Assembly: GCA_041586735.1 (NCBI GenBank)
Contig: JBFGZQ010000008.1
Coordinates: 1 to 64,000, forward strand
Length of the DNA: 64,000 nt
Direction of reading: 5' to 3'
Origin: Motiliproteus sp041586735
Lineage (GTDB): Bacteria > Pseudomonadota > Gammaproteobacteria > Pseudomonadales > Balneatricaceae
Shown here: piece by piece, positions 54,964-62,841 of the stretch
How positions within the stretch are numbered: position 1 is the first letter of the stretch
Layout of the letters: each line of letters begins with the position of its first letter
The notes under the pieces: model-generated
The model's database searches: none
Told to the model about the DNA's origin: nothing
The model's input: the letters and a program-made list of their open reading frames with translations, nothing else
Translations under genes and position numbers: made by a program

Positions 54964-55350
54964 ATGACCCTAGGAATTATCTTGTTACTGACTATCTTCA
55001 GCGCCGCACTGTGGTTTTGGCGCTCGCGCACCTCGGCGGCGATCCATAAAGAAACGCTCCGCCCAGCCACCGCGACGGGCTCGCTATATCATGCGGTGTT
55101 GATAGAGAGCGCTAGCGGGGCCTGCGACGCCGCTGTGGCGATGCAGGGAAAACCCTTCCTGGCCAATCAGACCCCGGCGCTGCCATTACCCACCTGCAAC
55201 CATGAGCGCTGCCAGTGTCACTACCGCCATCGAAATGACCGCCGAGATGACGAGCGTCGCAGCGCCTACGCACTCGCCTACGAAAATATAATGCTCGCCA
55301 CCCAACAAGATCGGCGTCAATCAGCGGGTCGCCGGCAGCCCAAGACCTGA
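54964..55350 (+). CDS. Small Cys-rich single-pass membrane protein
   Basis: A 128-residue protein I cannot assign. It starts with one membrane helix (LGIILLLTIFSAALWFW). Its C-terminal part has the cluster CNHERCQCHYRHRNDRRDDERR, five ligand-type Cys/His residues within a very basic run that could bind metal or nucleic acid. An AGAGGAG site at good spacing supports the ATG at 54964; the frame opens earlier, at 54937. It diverges from moxR. Confidence 0.7.
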   Translation: MTLGIILLLTIFSAALWFWRSRTSAAIHKETLRPATATGSLYHAVLIESASGACDAAVAMQGKPFLANQTPALPLPTCNHERCQCHYRHRNDRRDDERRSAYALAYENIMLATQQDRRQSAGRRQPKT

Positions 55351-55411
55351 CGGCAGAGCAGGACAACGGCGATGACTGAGGGCGTTATTCTGAGTCGTTG
55401 TTCTGGAATGC

Positions 55412-56254
55412 TTATTCCGGGACCAGGGTCTCAATCCGGTAGAGTGCTTTGCCGCTGTCGCTGACTTTAGGCGCAAACCACTCCAGCGCCTCGCGCACCT
55501 CCTTTTTTAGCGTCCAGGGAGGGTTGACCAGGATCATACCGCTGCCAGTCATGCCCTTCTGGCGGTGATCCTCAGTTATATCCAGCTGATACAGCTCGAT
55601 ATTACGCATACCGCTGCGGATAAAGGCTTGTTCCAGGGTGCGCACCCGCGACTCATCCACCAGCGGATACCAGAGCGCATAGGTGCCCGTGGCAAAGCGT
55701 TTGTGCAGCTCTTTGATATGGTTAACCACCTGAGTGTAATCACTCTTGATCTCGTACGAGGGATCGATCAGTACCAGTCCGCGGCGCTCGACCGGTGGCA
55801 CCAGTGCCAGCGAGCGTTTAAAGCCATCGCCAAAATGGCAGTTGACCCGCCGCTCGGCTTTAAACAGTCGCGCCAGTAACGGATGATCCTTGGGGTGCAG
55901 CTCACACAACTCCAAGCGATCCTGTTTACGTAATAGCTGCCGTGCTATCCAGGGGGAACCGGGATAGTTACGCAGCGCCCGCCCCTCATTGAAGCGTTCG
56001 ACCAGCGCCCGATATTCGGCCAACGCCGGCGGCAGGCCTTTCTGTCCCCAGAGCAGCCCTATACCCCGAGAAAACTCATCGGTTTTTTTCGCTTCGCTAC
56101 AGAGCAGGCTGTAACCCCCGGCGCCGGCATGGGTGTCGATATAGCAGATCGGCGCCGCTTTCTGGGCCATGTAATCGAGCGTCCGACTCAGCACCAGGTG
56201 CTTGAGAACATCGGCGTAGTTGCCCGCATGAAATGCGTGGCGATAGCTGAGCAT
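55412..56254 (-). CDS. rlmJ: 23S rRNA (adenine2030-N6)-methyltransferase
   Basis: Methylates A2030 of 23S rRNA using SAM. The N-terminus LSYRHAFHAGNYADVLKH is characteristic of RlmJ (YhiR). IDTHAGAGGY is the SAM-binding loop. The catalytic N6-adenine motif reads DPSYE instead of the DPPYE I recall from E. coli. A late GMILVNPPWTL segment is present, and the length of about 280 residues is usual. I chose the ATG at 56254 with GGAG upstream. Confidence 0.95.
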   Translation of the reverse strand: MLSYRHAFHAGNYADVLKHLVLSRTLDYMAQKAAPICYIDTHAGAGGYSLLCSEAKKTDEFSRGIGLLWGQKGLPPALAEYRALVERFNEGRALRNYPGSPWIARQLLRKQDRLELCELHPKDHPLLARLFKAERRVNCHFGDGFKRSLALVPPVERRGLVLIDPSYEIKSDYTQVVNHIKELHKRFATGTYALWYPLVDESRVRTLEQAFIRSGMRNIELYQLDITEDHRQKGMTGSGMILVNPPWTLKKEVREALEWFAPKVSDSGKALYRIETLVPE

Positions 56255-56308
56255 AGTTAACTCCAAAAATGAATCTTGAGAACAGTGACGATCACCGGAT
56301 AACAGGAT

Positions 56309-57235
56309 CTATTTAAGCGACGGAATCAGATCCTTGATCGAACCGATCGAACCCAGCAGCGCGGTGGCTTCATAGGGCACGAACACCCGCTCACCCGCTT
56401 TGGCAATATCGGGCAGGGTCTTCATATATTCCAGCGCGATCAGGTAGCTCAGAATCTGCTCCTCCTTGATGCTGGAGCCTGCCGCCTCCATCAGGGTCTG
56501 GATCGCCTTACGCTGGCCTTCGGCACGTAAGATCGCCGCCTGTTTCTCACCCTCGGCGACGGTAATCTGCGCTTCTTTCTGGCCTTGCGCCGTGGTCACG
56601 GTGGCACGACGTTCACGTTCCGCGGTCATCTGCTTACGCATCGCCCGTTCCACCTCTTCGGGAACGATGATGTTCTGGACCTCAACCCGGTTGATCTTGG
56701 TGCCCCATTTGTTGCCCGCTTCATCCAGGGTCACCGTCAACGCGGTATTGATATCGGCACGACTCTCCAGCAACTTATCCAGCTCCATCTCACCCACCTT
56801 GGAGCGCAGCGAGGTCTGAGTCAGGGTTTCGATCGCCTGAATCAGGTTCTCGACCGCCAGCACCGCGTCCTTCGGGGTGATAATCTGGAAGTAGAGCGCG
56901 GCATCCACCAGCACCGTGACATTGTCTTTGGTGATCACCGGGATCTTGGGGAAATCTGCCACCACCTCGCGCCGATCGACACGGATCGTATCCTGGGTCA
57001 CCTGCAACTGCTGTCCCTCAATCGTCTGGTAGCGGCGCATCTTGATCGCTCGTGGGCGATCGATAAAGGGGATCAGCAGGTGCAACCCCTGATCCAGGGT
57101 GCGGGAATACTGGCCCAGACGTTCGATCACCATCGCCTCGCTCTGCTGTACGATAACCAATCCCTTGACAAAAAAGATCACCACCACACTGGCAAAAACC
57201 AGCAGCAGTAGCGTTACCGGGGTTATCTCAATCAT
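56309..57235 (-). CDS. qmcA: SPFH/stomatin-like membrane protein (QmcA type)
   Basis: 308 residues. One N-terminal membrane helix (LLLLVFASVVVIFFVKGL) is followed by an SPFH/band-7 domain with QSEAMVIERLGQYSRTLDQGLHLLIPFID. A helical C-terminus carries AEREKRATVTTAQ-like repeats and the EGQRKA segment. Such proteins form large ring-like oligomers in membrane microdomains. It follows the NfeD-like gene by 5 bp; NfeD and SPFH partners are known to function together. The symbol rests on similarity to E. coli YbbK/QmcA. Confidence 0.93.
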   Translation of the reverse strand: MIEITPVTLLLLVFASVVVIFFVKGLVIVQQSEAMVIERLGQYSRTLDQGLHLLIPFIDRPRAIKMRRYQTIEGQQLQVTQDTIRVDRREVVADFPKIPVITKDNVTVLVDAALYFQIITPKDAVLAVENLIQAIETLTQTSLRSKVGEMELDKLLESRADINTALTVTLDEAGNKWGTKINRVEVQNIIVPEEVERAMRKQMTAERERRATVTTAQGQKEAQITVAEGEKQAAILRAEGQRKAIQTLMEAAGSSIKEEQILSYLIALEYMKTLPDIAKAGERVFVPYEATALLGSIGSIKDLIPSLK

Positions 57236-57240
57236 GATCG

Positions 57241-57699
57241 TTAATCCTTGCTCGCTGGGTTGCTGGCCGTCGGGGTCACTATCGCGGTGATGCCGCTAAA
57301 GCGCTGCACGATGACCGTCTGTTCTACGTTAAGGGCGCTATTATCGGCACTCATAACCGGAAAAAAGTCGCCTTTGATACGAATGCCTAGCCGACCCTGC
57401 TGCTCAATCAGGGTATAGGCCTGTCCGGCACCGCCCGCCTCGCCAGCCAGGCTGATGCTATCGACCCTGCTACGCTGTTGTTTGAACAGCCGGACTAACA
57501 ACGGCGTCAGGATAATAGCCGCCACCGTGGTACTGGCGATCTGCAGGGTCAGCGATCCGCCGATCCATGCCGCCACCGCTCCGGCCAGGCAGGAGATCCC
57601 CAATGCCAGCGCCACAAAGGCCAACCCCAGCATCTCCAGCGCCGCCAGAATCATCCCCGCCAGCAACCACCAGTGCCAGGCTTCAATCTCCCAGGCCAT
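57241..57699 (-). CDS. ybbJ: NfeD-like membrane protein (YbbJ type)
   Basis: About 152 residues. Two or three membrane helices in the N-terminal half (WWLLAGMILAALEMLGLAFVAL and the AAWIGGSL/TVAAIILTPLLVRL region) are followed by an OB-like soluble domain (AYTLIEQQGRLGIRIKGDFFPV). The MAWEIEAWHWW start at 57699 is chosen over the longer frame to 57720. It forms a two-gene operon with the SPFH gene. Confidence 0.9.
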   Translation of the reverse strand: MAWEIEAWHWWLLAGMILAALEMLGLAFVALALGISCLAGAVAAWIGGSLTLQIASTTVAAIILTPLLVRLFKQQRSRVDSISLAGEAGGAGQAYTLIEQQGRLGIRIKGDFFPVMSADNSALNVEQTVIVQRFSGITAIVTPTASNPASKD

Positions 57700-57857
57700 C
57701 CGTCCTCTCTCCCTCAGCATGACAGGCGCTGTTATTGATGAACAACACCGCGCTCTTTAAGCGCATCGACTTTATTTACATCCGCGTTTGGCTTTTACCG
57801 CCGTGAACTTTAAAGTAGTTGACCTATGACGTATACGCCTAACGCACTACAGCGCCC

Positions 57858-58427
57858 ATGAATGCCGAAACCCTACTGCGGGTGCATCCCGATGCCGTCT
57901 GCCCTGAACTGCCTGCAGGCGATCTGTGGGTGTTTGGCTACGGCTCGCTGTTGTGGCGCCCCGGCTTTGCGTATCTACAGCGCCAACCGGCGCGGTTATT
58001 CGGCTACCATCGCTCACTGTGCGCCTGGTCCTATACCCATCGAGGCACCCCTGAACAGCCGGGCATGGTGCTGGGTTTGGATCGGGGAGGCTCCTGCTGC
58101 GGCTGCGTTTACCAGGTCGCCGAGCAGCAAAAAACCGCCATCGCTGACTACCTGTTCGCCCGTGAGATGCCCACCCCCCTGTACCTTGGGGTGATCCACC
58201 CTGTCCGACTCGCACAGGGGGAGAGCGTCAACGCCCTGACCTTTGTCGTCAATCGCCACAGCCCGCAGTACGCAGGCCCTATCAGCCCCGCTATCGCCGC
58301 CGCGCATGTTCGTCATGCCGTCGGCATCAGTGGCAGCAGCCGCGATTATCTGCACAACTGCATCAGCCATCTCGATGCATTAGGCCTGCATGACCCGCAC
58401 CTCTCAGCAATTTACCAGCAGCTGTAA
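57858..58427 (+). CDS. chaC: Gamma-glutamylcyclotransferase, ChaC family
   Basis: Predicted to cleave glutathione to 5-oxoproline and Cys-Gly. The BtrG/ChaC-type motif WVFGYGSLLWRPGF is near residue 24, and a Glu in YLFAREMPTPLYLGV matches the catalytic Glu. The length of 189 residues is slightly short for E. coli ChaC. The gene is intact, but the DNA directly after its stop codon is mobile-element scar. Confidence 0.92.
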   Translation: MNAETLLRVHPDAVCPELPAGDLWVFGYGSLLWRPGFAYLQRQPARLFGYHRSLCAWSYTHRGTPEQPGMVLGLDRGGSCCGCVYQVAEQQKTAIADYLFAREMPTPLYLGVIHPVRLAQGESVNALTFVVNRHSPQYAGPISPAIAAAHVRHAVGISGSSRDYLHNCISHLDALGLHDPHLSAIYQQL

Positions 58428-58488
58428 GCCTTGCCGACTTATTACAGACCTGAATCGAGTAGTCACTACCTCCGCAGAATGCATCATT

Positions 58489-58533
58489 ACGCTTGTAAAG
58501 CGTATCGAAGCGCTTCTGTTGACGGGTATTCAT
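58489..58533 (-). pseudogene. Truncated start of a tyrosine-recombinase-like gene
   Basis: Reading leftward from the ATG at 58533, the first 15 codons give MNTRQQKRFDTLYKR, which resembles the N-terminus of some phage-integrase-type recombinases (usually followed by HLRALKLQG). Here the similarity stops and unrelated residues follow. This is a recall-based match over a very short stretch, so confidence is low. Confidence 0.35.
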
Positions 58534-58540
58534 CGGTAGA

Positions 58541-58577
58541 CTCCTGTGAGCTGATACTCAATATGAGTATTCAGGAG
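58541..58577. repeat. Nested palindrome
   Basis: ATACTCAATATGAGTAT (58554-58570) is a near-perfect palindrome, flanked by CTCCTG (58541-58546) and CAGGAG (58572-58577). It lies just upstream of the recombinase-like start at 58533 and could be its operator or promoter-proximal hairpin. Confidence 0.6.
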
Positions 58578-58627
58578 CTTAGTAGCGGTGACATGGATAG
58601 GTTGTTTTTCTGCCGCACAGCGGTTTC

Positions 58628-58709
58628 GTTCAACAAAACGGTCAAACCGTTCGTCACTTTGTTCCTCACTCGGACGTCTGGTGCTGCGCGGCTTAGCTCG
58701 GCGTTGGGC
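58628..58709 (+). mobile_element. Integron attC-like recombination site
   Basis: An 82 bp element begins with GTTCAAC (58628-58634, fits RYYYAAC) and ends with GTTGGGC (58703-58709, fits GTTRRRY). Its right half GCGCGGCTTAGCTCGGCGTT strongly resembles the L'-R' end of known cassette attC sites. The left half GGTCAAACCG can pair with CGGCTTAGC allowing extrahelical bases. An integrase gene is not in the window. Confidence 0.55.
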
Positions 58710-58727
58710 AACGAATAGCCTGCTCTA

Positions 58728-59072
58728 ATGGACCCACGAACTTTTATTGAGACATTGGCATTTTCCGTTATGCTCGCGGTTATTCTCGTCGTCGGGCGTT
58801 TGTTGGGGTGCCTAGTTATTGCAATACGCGCACGCCGATATCAGATCATGATCATCTCTGTTGTAGGCCTGGTTGGTATGGTGGCTGCAATTAGCGCGGT
58901 AGTCATTGTATGGTTTGGCTACGGAGTTGCGCACACTGGGAAGAATGCCAAGACAGATCTCATAGTACTGTTCAGTACTGTGCCCCCGTTCTTTTTGATC
59001 TCATTTGGCTTGTGGCTACTGGGGGGAAAGCTTCACTTACGGCTCCGATCTCGTATCGCCCAACAAGGGTAA
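58728..59072 (+). CDS. Integron-cassette-like small membrane protein
   Basis: A 114-residue protein of unknown function with three strong membrane helices (FSVMLAVILVVGRLLGCLVIAI, IMIISVVGLVGMVAAISAVVIVWFGYGV and LIVLFSTVPPFFLISFGLWLL). The ATG lies 19 bp after the end of the attC-like site, and its stop codon falls just after a second RYYYAAC motif. That tight packing is typical of integron cassettes. No homologue is recognised. Its codon use looks less GC-rich than that of chaC. Confidence 0.6.
   Translation: MDPRTFIETLAFSVMLAVILVVGRLLGCLVIAIRARRYQIMIISVVGLVGMVAAISAVVIVWFGYGVAHTGKNAKTDLIVLFSTVPPFFLISFGLWLLGGKLHLRLRSRIAQQG
59058..59064 (+). mobile_element. Left half of a second attC site
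   Basis: GCCCAAC followed by AAGGG fits the inverse core (RYYYAAC) of an attC and overlaps the end of the 114-residue reading frame. No GTTRRRY partner was found over the next 230 bp, so the right half appears deleted or replaced. Confidence 0.45.
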
Positions 59073-59148
59073 CGTTCATTTTAAGGCGCTCTGCCCACTT
59101 GTTGATCGCGCGATAAGCTGACCTCCTCATCCATCAGGAGGTAAATTC

Positions 59149-59262
59149 ATGGTCTATTCCGTTCGCCGCACCCCGACCCAGTGGCAGGTTCTTGTCGATC
59201 CCACTCAACCAGCACTTTCGTGGCGCAATCCGTTAATTCACTGGCCCACCTGCTCCCGATGA
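59149..59262 (+). pseudogene. IS66-type tnpA-like remnant
   Basis: A 37-codon frame begins MVYSVRRTPTQWQVLVD, which resembles the N-terminus of IS66-family TnpA, then loses similarity and stops. Its AGGAGGT ribosome site (59136-59142) is the exact reverse complement of ACCTCCT (59121-59127), so a hairpin would hide it, as expected for control of transposase expression. The match is from memory and short. Confidence 0.4.
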
Positions 59263-59294
59263 CCGGCATCATCGGCAGAGGTAAGCCATGGAAT

Positions 59295-60611
59295 CTAATC
59301 GATCGACAGATACGGTAGCCAGGTAACGATCTCTGGAAAAATCACCATCAACACGACCAACAGGATCGAACAAATGATGTAGGGAATCGACGCAAGGTAG
59401 ATTTCTTTCATGGTAGTACCTGCAGGCGCAACCCCCTTCATAACGAACAGGTTGAGGCCCAGGGGAGGAGTTGAGAAACCCACTTCAAGAGCGACCAGCA
59501 TAACGATGGAGAACCACACCAGATCGAAGCCCAGTGATTGCGCCAGTGGGAAGAAAAAGGGCACCGTGATCATCATGATCGAAATAGCTTCCATGAACGT
59601 TCCCAATGACAGAAGCACCAAGACCATAATGACCAACATCAGCAAGGGCGACAAATCAAAGCTCATCGCCCACTGGATCAGACCACTGGATGCACCCGAA
59701 AATGCGAGCAACTGACTGAACGTGGCGGAACCGAAGACAATAAGGTACGCCATCAGTGTGACTTTAAGGGCGCCAATTACCGATAGCTTGAACGCTTCAA
59801 ATGACAGGGCCCGGAACAGAACAGCCAGAACAATAACGCCCAGAGCTCCGAAGGCAGCAGCTTCCGACGGCGTGGCAAAGCCGGTCAACATCATGACGAC
59901 AATCATCACGATAATACTCAACATCGGGATGATGTTGCGAGCGATAATCTTGAATTTCGATGCCAACGGCACGCTCTCGACGTCATAGGCTGGTGCCGCA
60001 TCAGGATCGAGTTTGATCTGCAGCCAGATGGTCACCATGTACATGGTTGCCAGAACCAGTCCCGGTATGATCCCGGCAATCAGTACATCGCCGATATCCA
60101 GCTTTGCAAGCGTAGCCAGCAACACAGCAATGGCCGACGGAGGAATGATGATGGCTAGGCCGCCTGTACCCAGAATAGGCCCGATGGACATATATTTTTT
60201 ATATCCGCGGCGCTCCATTTCCGGCACCAGCAGAGAGCCCAGCAACGCCGTCGAGCCCATGGACGAGCCGCTGAGCGTCGAAAATGCAGTGCCGCCCACA
60301 ACGGTGACATAAGAGAGGCGGCCGGGAACCCGACCCATCAACATATCGATAGCATTGAACATTCGCATCCCGAGACCGGTTCGGAAGAACAATTCCCCCA
60401 TCAGAAGAAACAGGGGGATTGGAACCAGGCCAAAACTGGAAAGTGCGCCAAACCCGTTATTCAAGACCTGGGTCACACCGGCACCACCTCCCATAAAGTA
60501 CCAAGCGCCAACGATGTTGGCTCCGATAAAGGCAAAAGCAACCGGTGCTCCGACCAGTATCAAAATCAGGACAACCGATAAAAGAAACAATAACGCGTCT
60601 TGCCATGCCAT
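59295..60611 (-). CDS. dctM: TRAP transporter large permease subunit (second system)
   Basis: About 438 residues, with a dozen membrane helices. Motifs are LVGAPVAFAFIGANIVGAWYF, FLLMGELFFRTGLGMRMFNAID, LSGSSMGSTALLGSLLVPEMERRGYKKYMS, IIPPSAIAVLLATLAK and ATPSEAAAFGALGV. The ATG at 60611 (AWQDALLF start) is chosen; the frame extends further up but into dctQ. It is the last gene of the leuC-leuD-dctP-dctQ-dctM operon and ends next to the mobile-DNA scar. It is clearly different in sequence from the dctM at 22016. Confidence 0.94.
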   Translation of the reverse strand: MAWQDALLFLLSVVLILILVGAPVAFAFIGANIVGAWYFMGGGAGVTQVLNNGFGALSSFGLVPIPLFLLMGELFFRTGLGMRMFNAIDMLMGRVPGRLSYVTVVGGTAFSTLSGSSMGSTALLGSLLVPEMERRGYKKYMSIGPILGTGGLAIIIPPSAIAVLLATLAKLDIGDVLIAGIIPGLVLATMYMVTIWLQIKLDPDAAPAYDVESVPLASKFKIIARNIIPMLSIIVMIVVMMLTGFATPSEAAAFGALGVIVLAVLFRALSFEAFKLSVIGALKVTLMAYLIVFGSATFSQLLAFSGASSGLIQWAMSFDLSPLLMLVIMVLVLLSLGTFMEAISIMMITVPFFFPLAQSLGFDLVWFSIVMLVALEVGFSTPPLGLNLFVMKGVAPAGTTMKEIYLASIPYIICSILLVVLMVIFPEIVTWLPYLSID

Positions 60612-60627
60612 GTCAGACTTCCCCGCT

Positions 60628-61116
60628 TTAGCAGCTATGGAACGTATTTTTAGAGAAAATAAAACGGGTAAACTCAACTCCCATCAACGCGAAGCTGATC
60701 GGATAAGTGATCGTAAAAATCCACATCGGAATAAAGTAGGTCCTGACGTCATAGTCACTATCCTGAAAATTGGAAATCGCGAGTTCCAGCCCCTTCCAGG
60801 CCAGCACAAGACTAATGACCACACAAAGCAACATGACGAATCGGGATAGAACATTCAGAACACTCGGAGGCAATTGGTTGATAGCTACCTCAACGAATAC
60901 ATGCCCTTTCTCTCGAACCAGCCAGGGAGCTCCGAGCAGAGTCAGATAGAATAATGAATATTCGGTCGAGGTAAACAGCCATGCCGGGGGTTGAGCTCCG
61001 AAGTTCCGAATGAGCACCGACACAACCACCGCAACCATCAACCAAACCAGCATCAACCCCGATACAAAGGCGAGAGAATCAACTAACCTATCGTAGAGGC
61101 GAACGAGCAGAGACAT
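60628..61116 (-). CDS. dctQ: TRAP transporter small permease subunit (second system)
   Basis: About 162 residues with four membrane helices (LAFVSGLMLVWLMVAVVVSVLI, YSLFYLTLLGAPWLV, VMLLCVVISLVLAWKGLEL, WIFTITYPISFALMGVEF). EKGHVFVEVAINQLP and the PAWLFTSTEYSLF region fit the family. GAGGAG lies seven bases before the ATG at 61116. It is 16 bp from the large permease gene. Confidence 0.92.
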   Translation of the reverse strand: MSLLVRLYDRLVDSLAFVSGLMLVWLMVAVVVSVLIRNFGAQPPAWLFTSTEYSLFYLTLLGAPWLVREKGHVFVEVAINQLPPSVLNVLSRFVMLLCVVISLVLAWKGLELAISNFQDSDYDVRTYFIPMWIFTITYPISFALMGVEFTRFIFSKNTFHSC

Positions 61117-61173
61117 AAGATTTCTCCTCATCTAGAAACGGGAACGGCCGGACCGCAATCCGGCACCTGTTTA

Positions 61174-62190
61174 TTATTCTTTGGTAGCTGGCTTATTGAA
61201 TTTTTCGATGAGGTCGTCGTAATGAACCAAGCCGTCCGTATGCAGTTCCATGCGGTTACGCATCCGGGTCAGAGATGCGTCTTTTGCCGCTTCAATATAG
61301 CGGGTAGCAACGCCATTCTCTAAGACAAACGGCTTCATGCCATTTTCTTCCAGAGCGGCTTGCTGCTCATTGGAGAGTTCTGCGAAAGCCTCGGCACTCT
61401 TGCGCTCGTGGTCGATAGCTACTTTCTGCAGGATGTCTTTGGCATCGTCACTGAGTTTGTTCCAGCTATCTAGGTTGATGATCACACCCATGTCGGTGGA
61501 GTAGAAGGCAGGGTCAATACGGTAGTTCAGAAACTTGTCCCAGTTGAGATCCTTCATGCCGATTGTGGTCCAGCCAGTGGCGTCAACAATGCTGCGCTCT
61601 AGAGCAGAATAGACGTCGGTGGTCGGCAGGCTGATCGGCTGGACTTTCAGATAGTTCGTGAAGAAAGCGTCGTACACTGCGTTACTGCGCAAACGAATGC
61701 CAGACATGTCGAGGCCACCGTCATCGTTCATCTTCGGCTCATTAATGGTGTAGAGGTTGTACTTCACACCACTGTCGAACCAACCAAGATAATAGACGCC
61801 CATTTTTTTCTGATGAATCTCATTCAGAAGATCTATACCGCCAGACTCGCGAGCATAAATGGCGTTGCTATTAGAGGAAATCAGCGCATCCCGCTCAGGC
61901 ACTCGGCCTGCATAGAAGCTGGCCGCAGTATAGGCCATATCGGCAACGCCGCTACGAACGGCGTCAGGCTGCTGAGACAGGCCGATAACCTCAGGCCCAC
62001 CGAGGACCCGGATACGAATCACACCTTCACCTTGTTCATTGACCTTATCTACAAACTCCAAAAAGCTTTGCGTATAAATCAGGGAGGAAGGAAATGCGTG
62101 AACGGCTTTTAACTCCTGTTCTTTCGCCATCGCACCCATTGCGAACAGCAGTGAAACACCGGCAGTAATAGCAAGACTCAGCTTTTTCAT
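61174..62190 (-). CDS. dctP: TRAP transporter solute-binding protein (second system)
   Basis: 338 residues with a signal peptide (SLAITAGVSLLFAMGAMAKE, cut near residue 23). The mature part has the DctP-fold segments ALERSIVDATGWTTIGMKDLNWDKFL and DMSGIRLRSNAVYDAFFTNYLKVQPISLP, in which the Arg-x-Arg is the expected carboxylate-binding site. It belongs to a different clade from the receptor at 20264. It is 51 bp after leuD in the same operon, so its ligand is probably the acid handled by LeuCD. Confidence 0.92.
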   Translation of the reverse strand: MKKLSLAITAGVSLLFAMGAMAKEQELKAVHAFPSSLIYTQSFLEFVDKVNEQGEGVIRIRVLGGPEVIGLSQQPDAVRSGVADMAYTAASFYAGRVPERDALISSNSNAIYARESGGIDLLNEIHQKKMGVYYLGWFDSGVKYNLYTINEPKMNDDGGLDMSGIRLRSNAVYDAFFTNYLKVQPISLPTTDVYSALERSIVDATGWTTIGMKDLNWDKFLNYRIDPAFYSTDMGVIINLDSWNKLSDDAKDILQKVAIDHERKSAEAFAELSNEQQAALEENGMKPFVLENGVATRYIEAAKDASLTRMRNRMELHTDGLVHYDDLIEKFNKPATKE

Positions 62191-62241
62191 GTTAACCTCT
62201 TGTGTTTATTATCAATATTTGTTGACTTTCCAGCGCCTGAG

Positions 62242-62841
62242 TTATCCCAACCAGGGATAGTGTTTCAGATACCTCTCTCTGAAGGTTTCAATTTTTGGCG
62301 TTTGCGCCAAAGTCAGATCGATATCGTCCCAACCGTTCAGGAGCTTCAACTTCCAGGTTGGATTGATATCGAATGAGATCGTTGTGCCCTTACACGTGAT
62401 GGTCTGGGCCGCCAGATCGATGTCGACCTGGCCGGGCTTACCCGCCAGCGCTTCCAGCAACTGTTCACAATCATGCTCTAGCACCAATGCTGGGAGCAGG
62501 CCGTTGTTGACCGCGTTAGAGGAAAATATGTCGCCAAAACTCGGCGCAATAACGCAGCGGAAACCAAAATCTACCAAGGCATATACCGCCGCCTCACGAG
62601 AGGAGCCACCGCCAAAATTTCGCCGAGCTACCAGAATTTCCGATGATCTTGTACCGGGATTATTCAGAATAAAGTCTCGAGACGACCCGCTAACGTCGAA
62701 CCGCAGGTCATGCAGCAAGAAACCGCCATAACCATCGGCCCGAGGCTCTTTCATGAATCGCGCAGGGATAAGTTGATCAGTGTCGACATTTTCAAGCGGC
62801 AGTGGACAGGCTAGCGAGGACAGTTGTGTGAATAGTTTCAT
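62242..62841 (-). CDS. leuD: LeuD-like isomerase small subunit (divergent)
   Basis: 199 residues, swivel-domain subunit of an isopropylmalate-isomerase-type enzyme. LPLENVDTDQLIPARFMK and the DFGFRCVIAPSFGDIFSSNAVNNGLLP block fit the family. The substrate-loop signature reads FGGGSSREAAVYAL, where biosynthetic LeuD proteins usually have FGCGSSREHAPWAL. This pattern I associate with non-leucine LeuD homologues. It overlaps the end of leuC by four bases (ATGA) and is followed by TRAP transporter genes. A catabolic role on a 2-alkylmalate or C5 acid is inferred. Confidence 0.85.
   Translation of the reverse strand: MKLFTQLSSLACPLPLENVDTDQLIPARFMKEPRADGYGGFLLHDLRFDVSGSSRDFILNNPGTRSSEILVARRNFGGGSSREAAVYALVDFGFRCVIAPSFGDIFSSNAVNNGLLPALVLEHDCEQLLEALAGKPGQVDIDLAAQTITCKGTTISFDINPTWKLKLLNGWDDIDLTLAQTPKIETFRERYLKHYPWLG

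Noticed and set aside
58431..58718. A 95-codon frame running through the recombinase remnant and attC-like site
   Set aside because: No ATG start near a ribosome site, and it is cut through by palindromes and recombination motifs.
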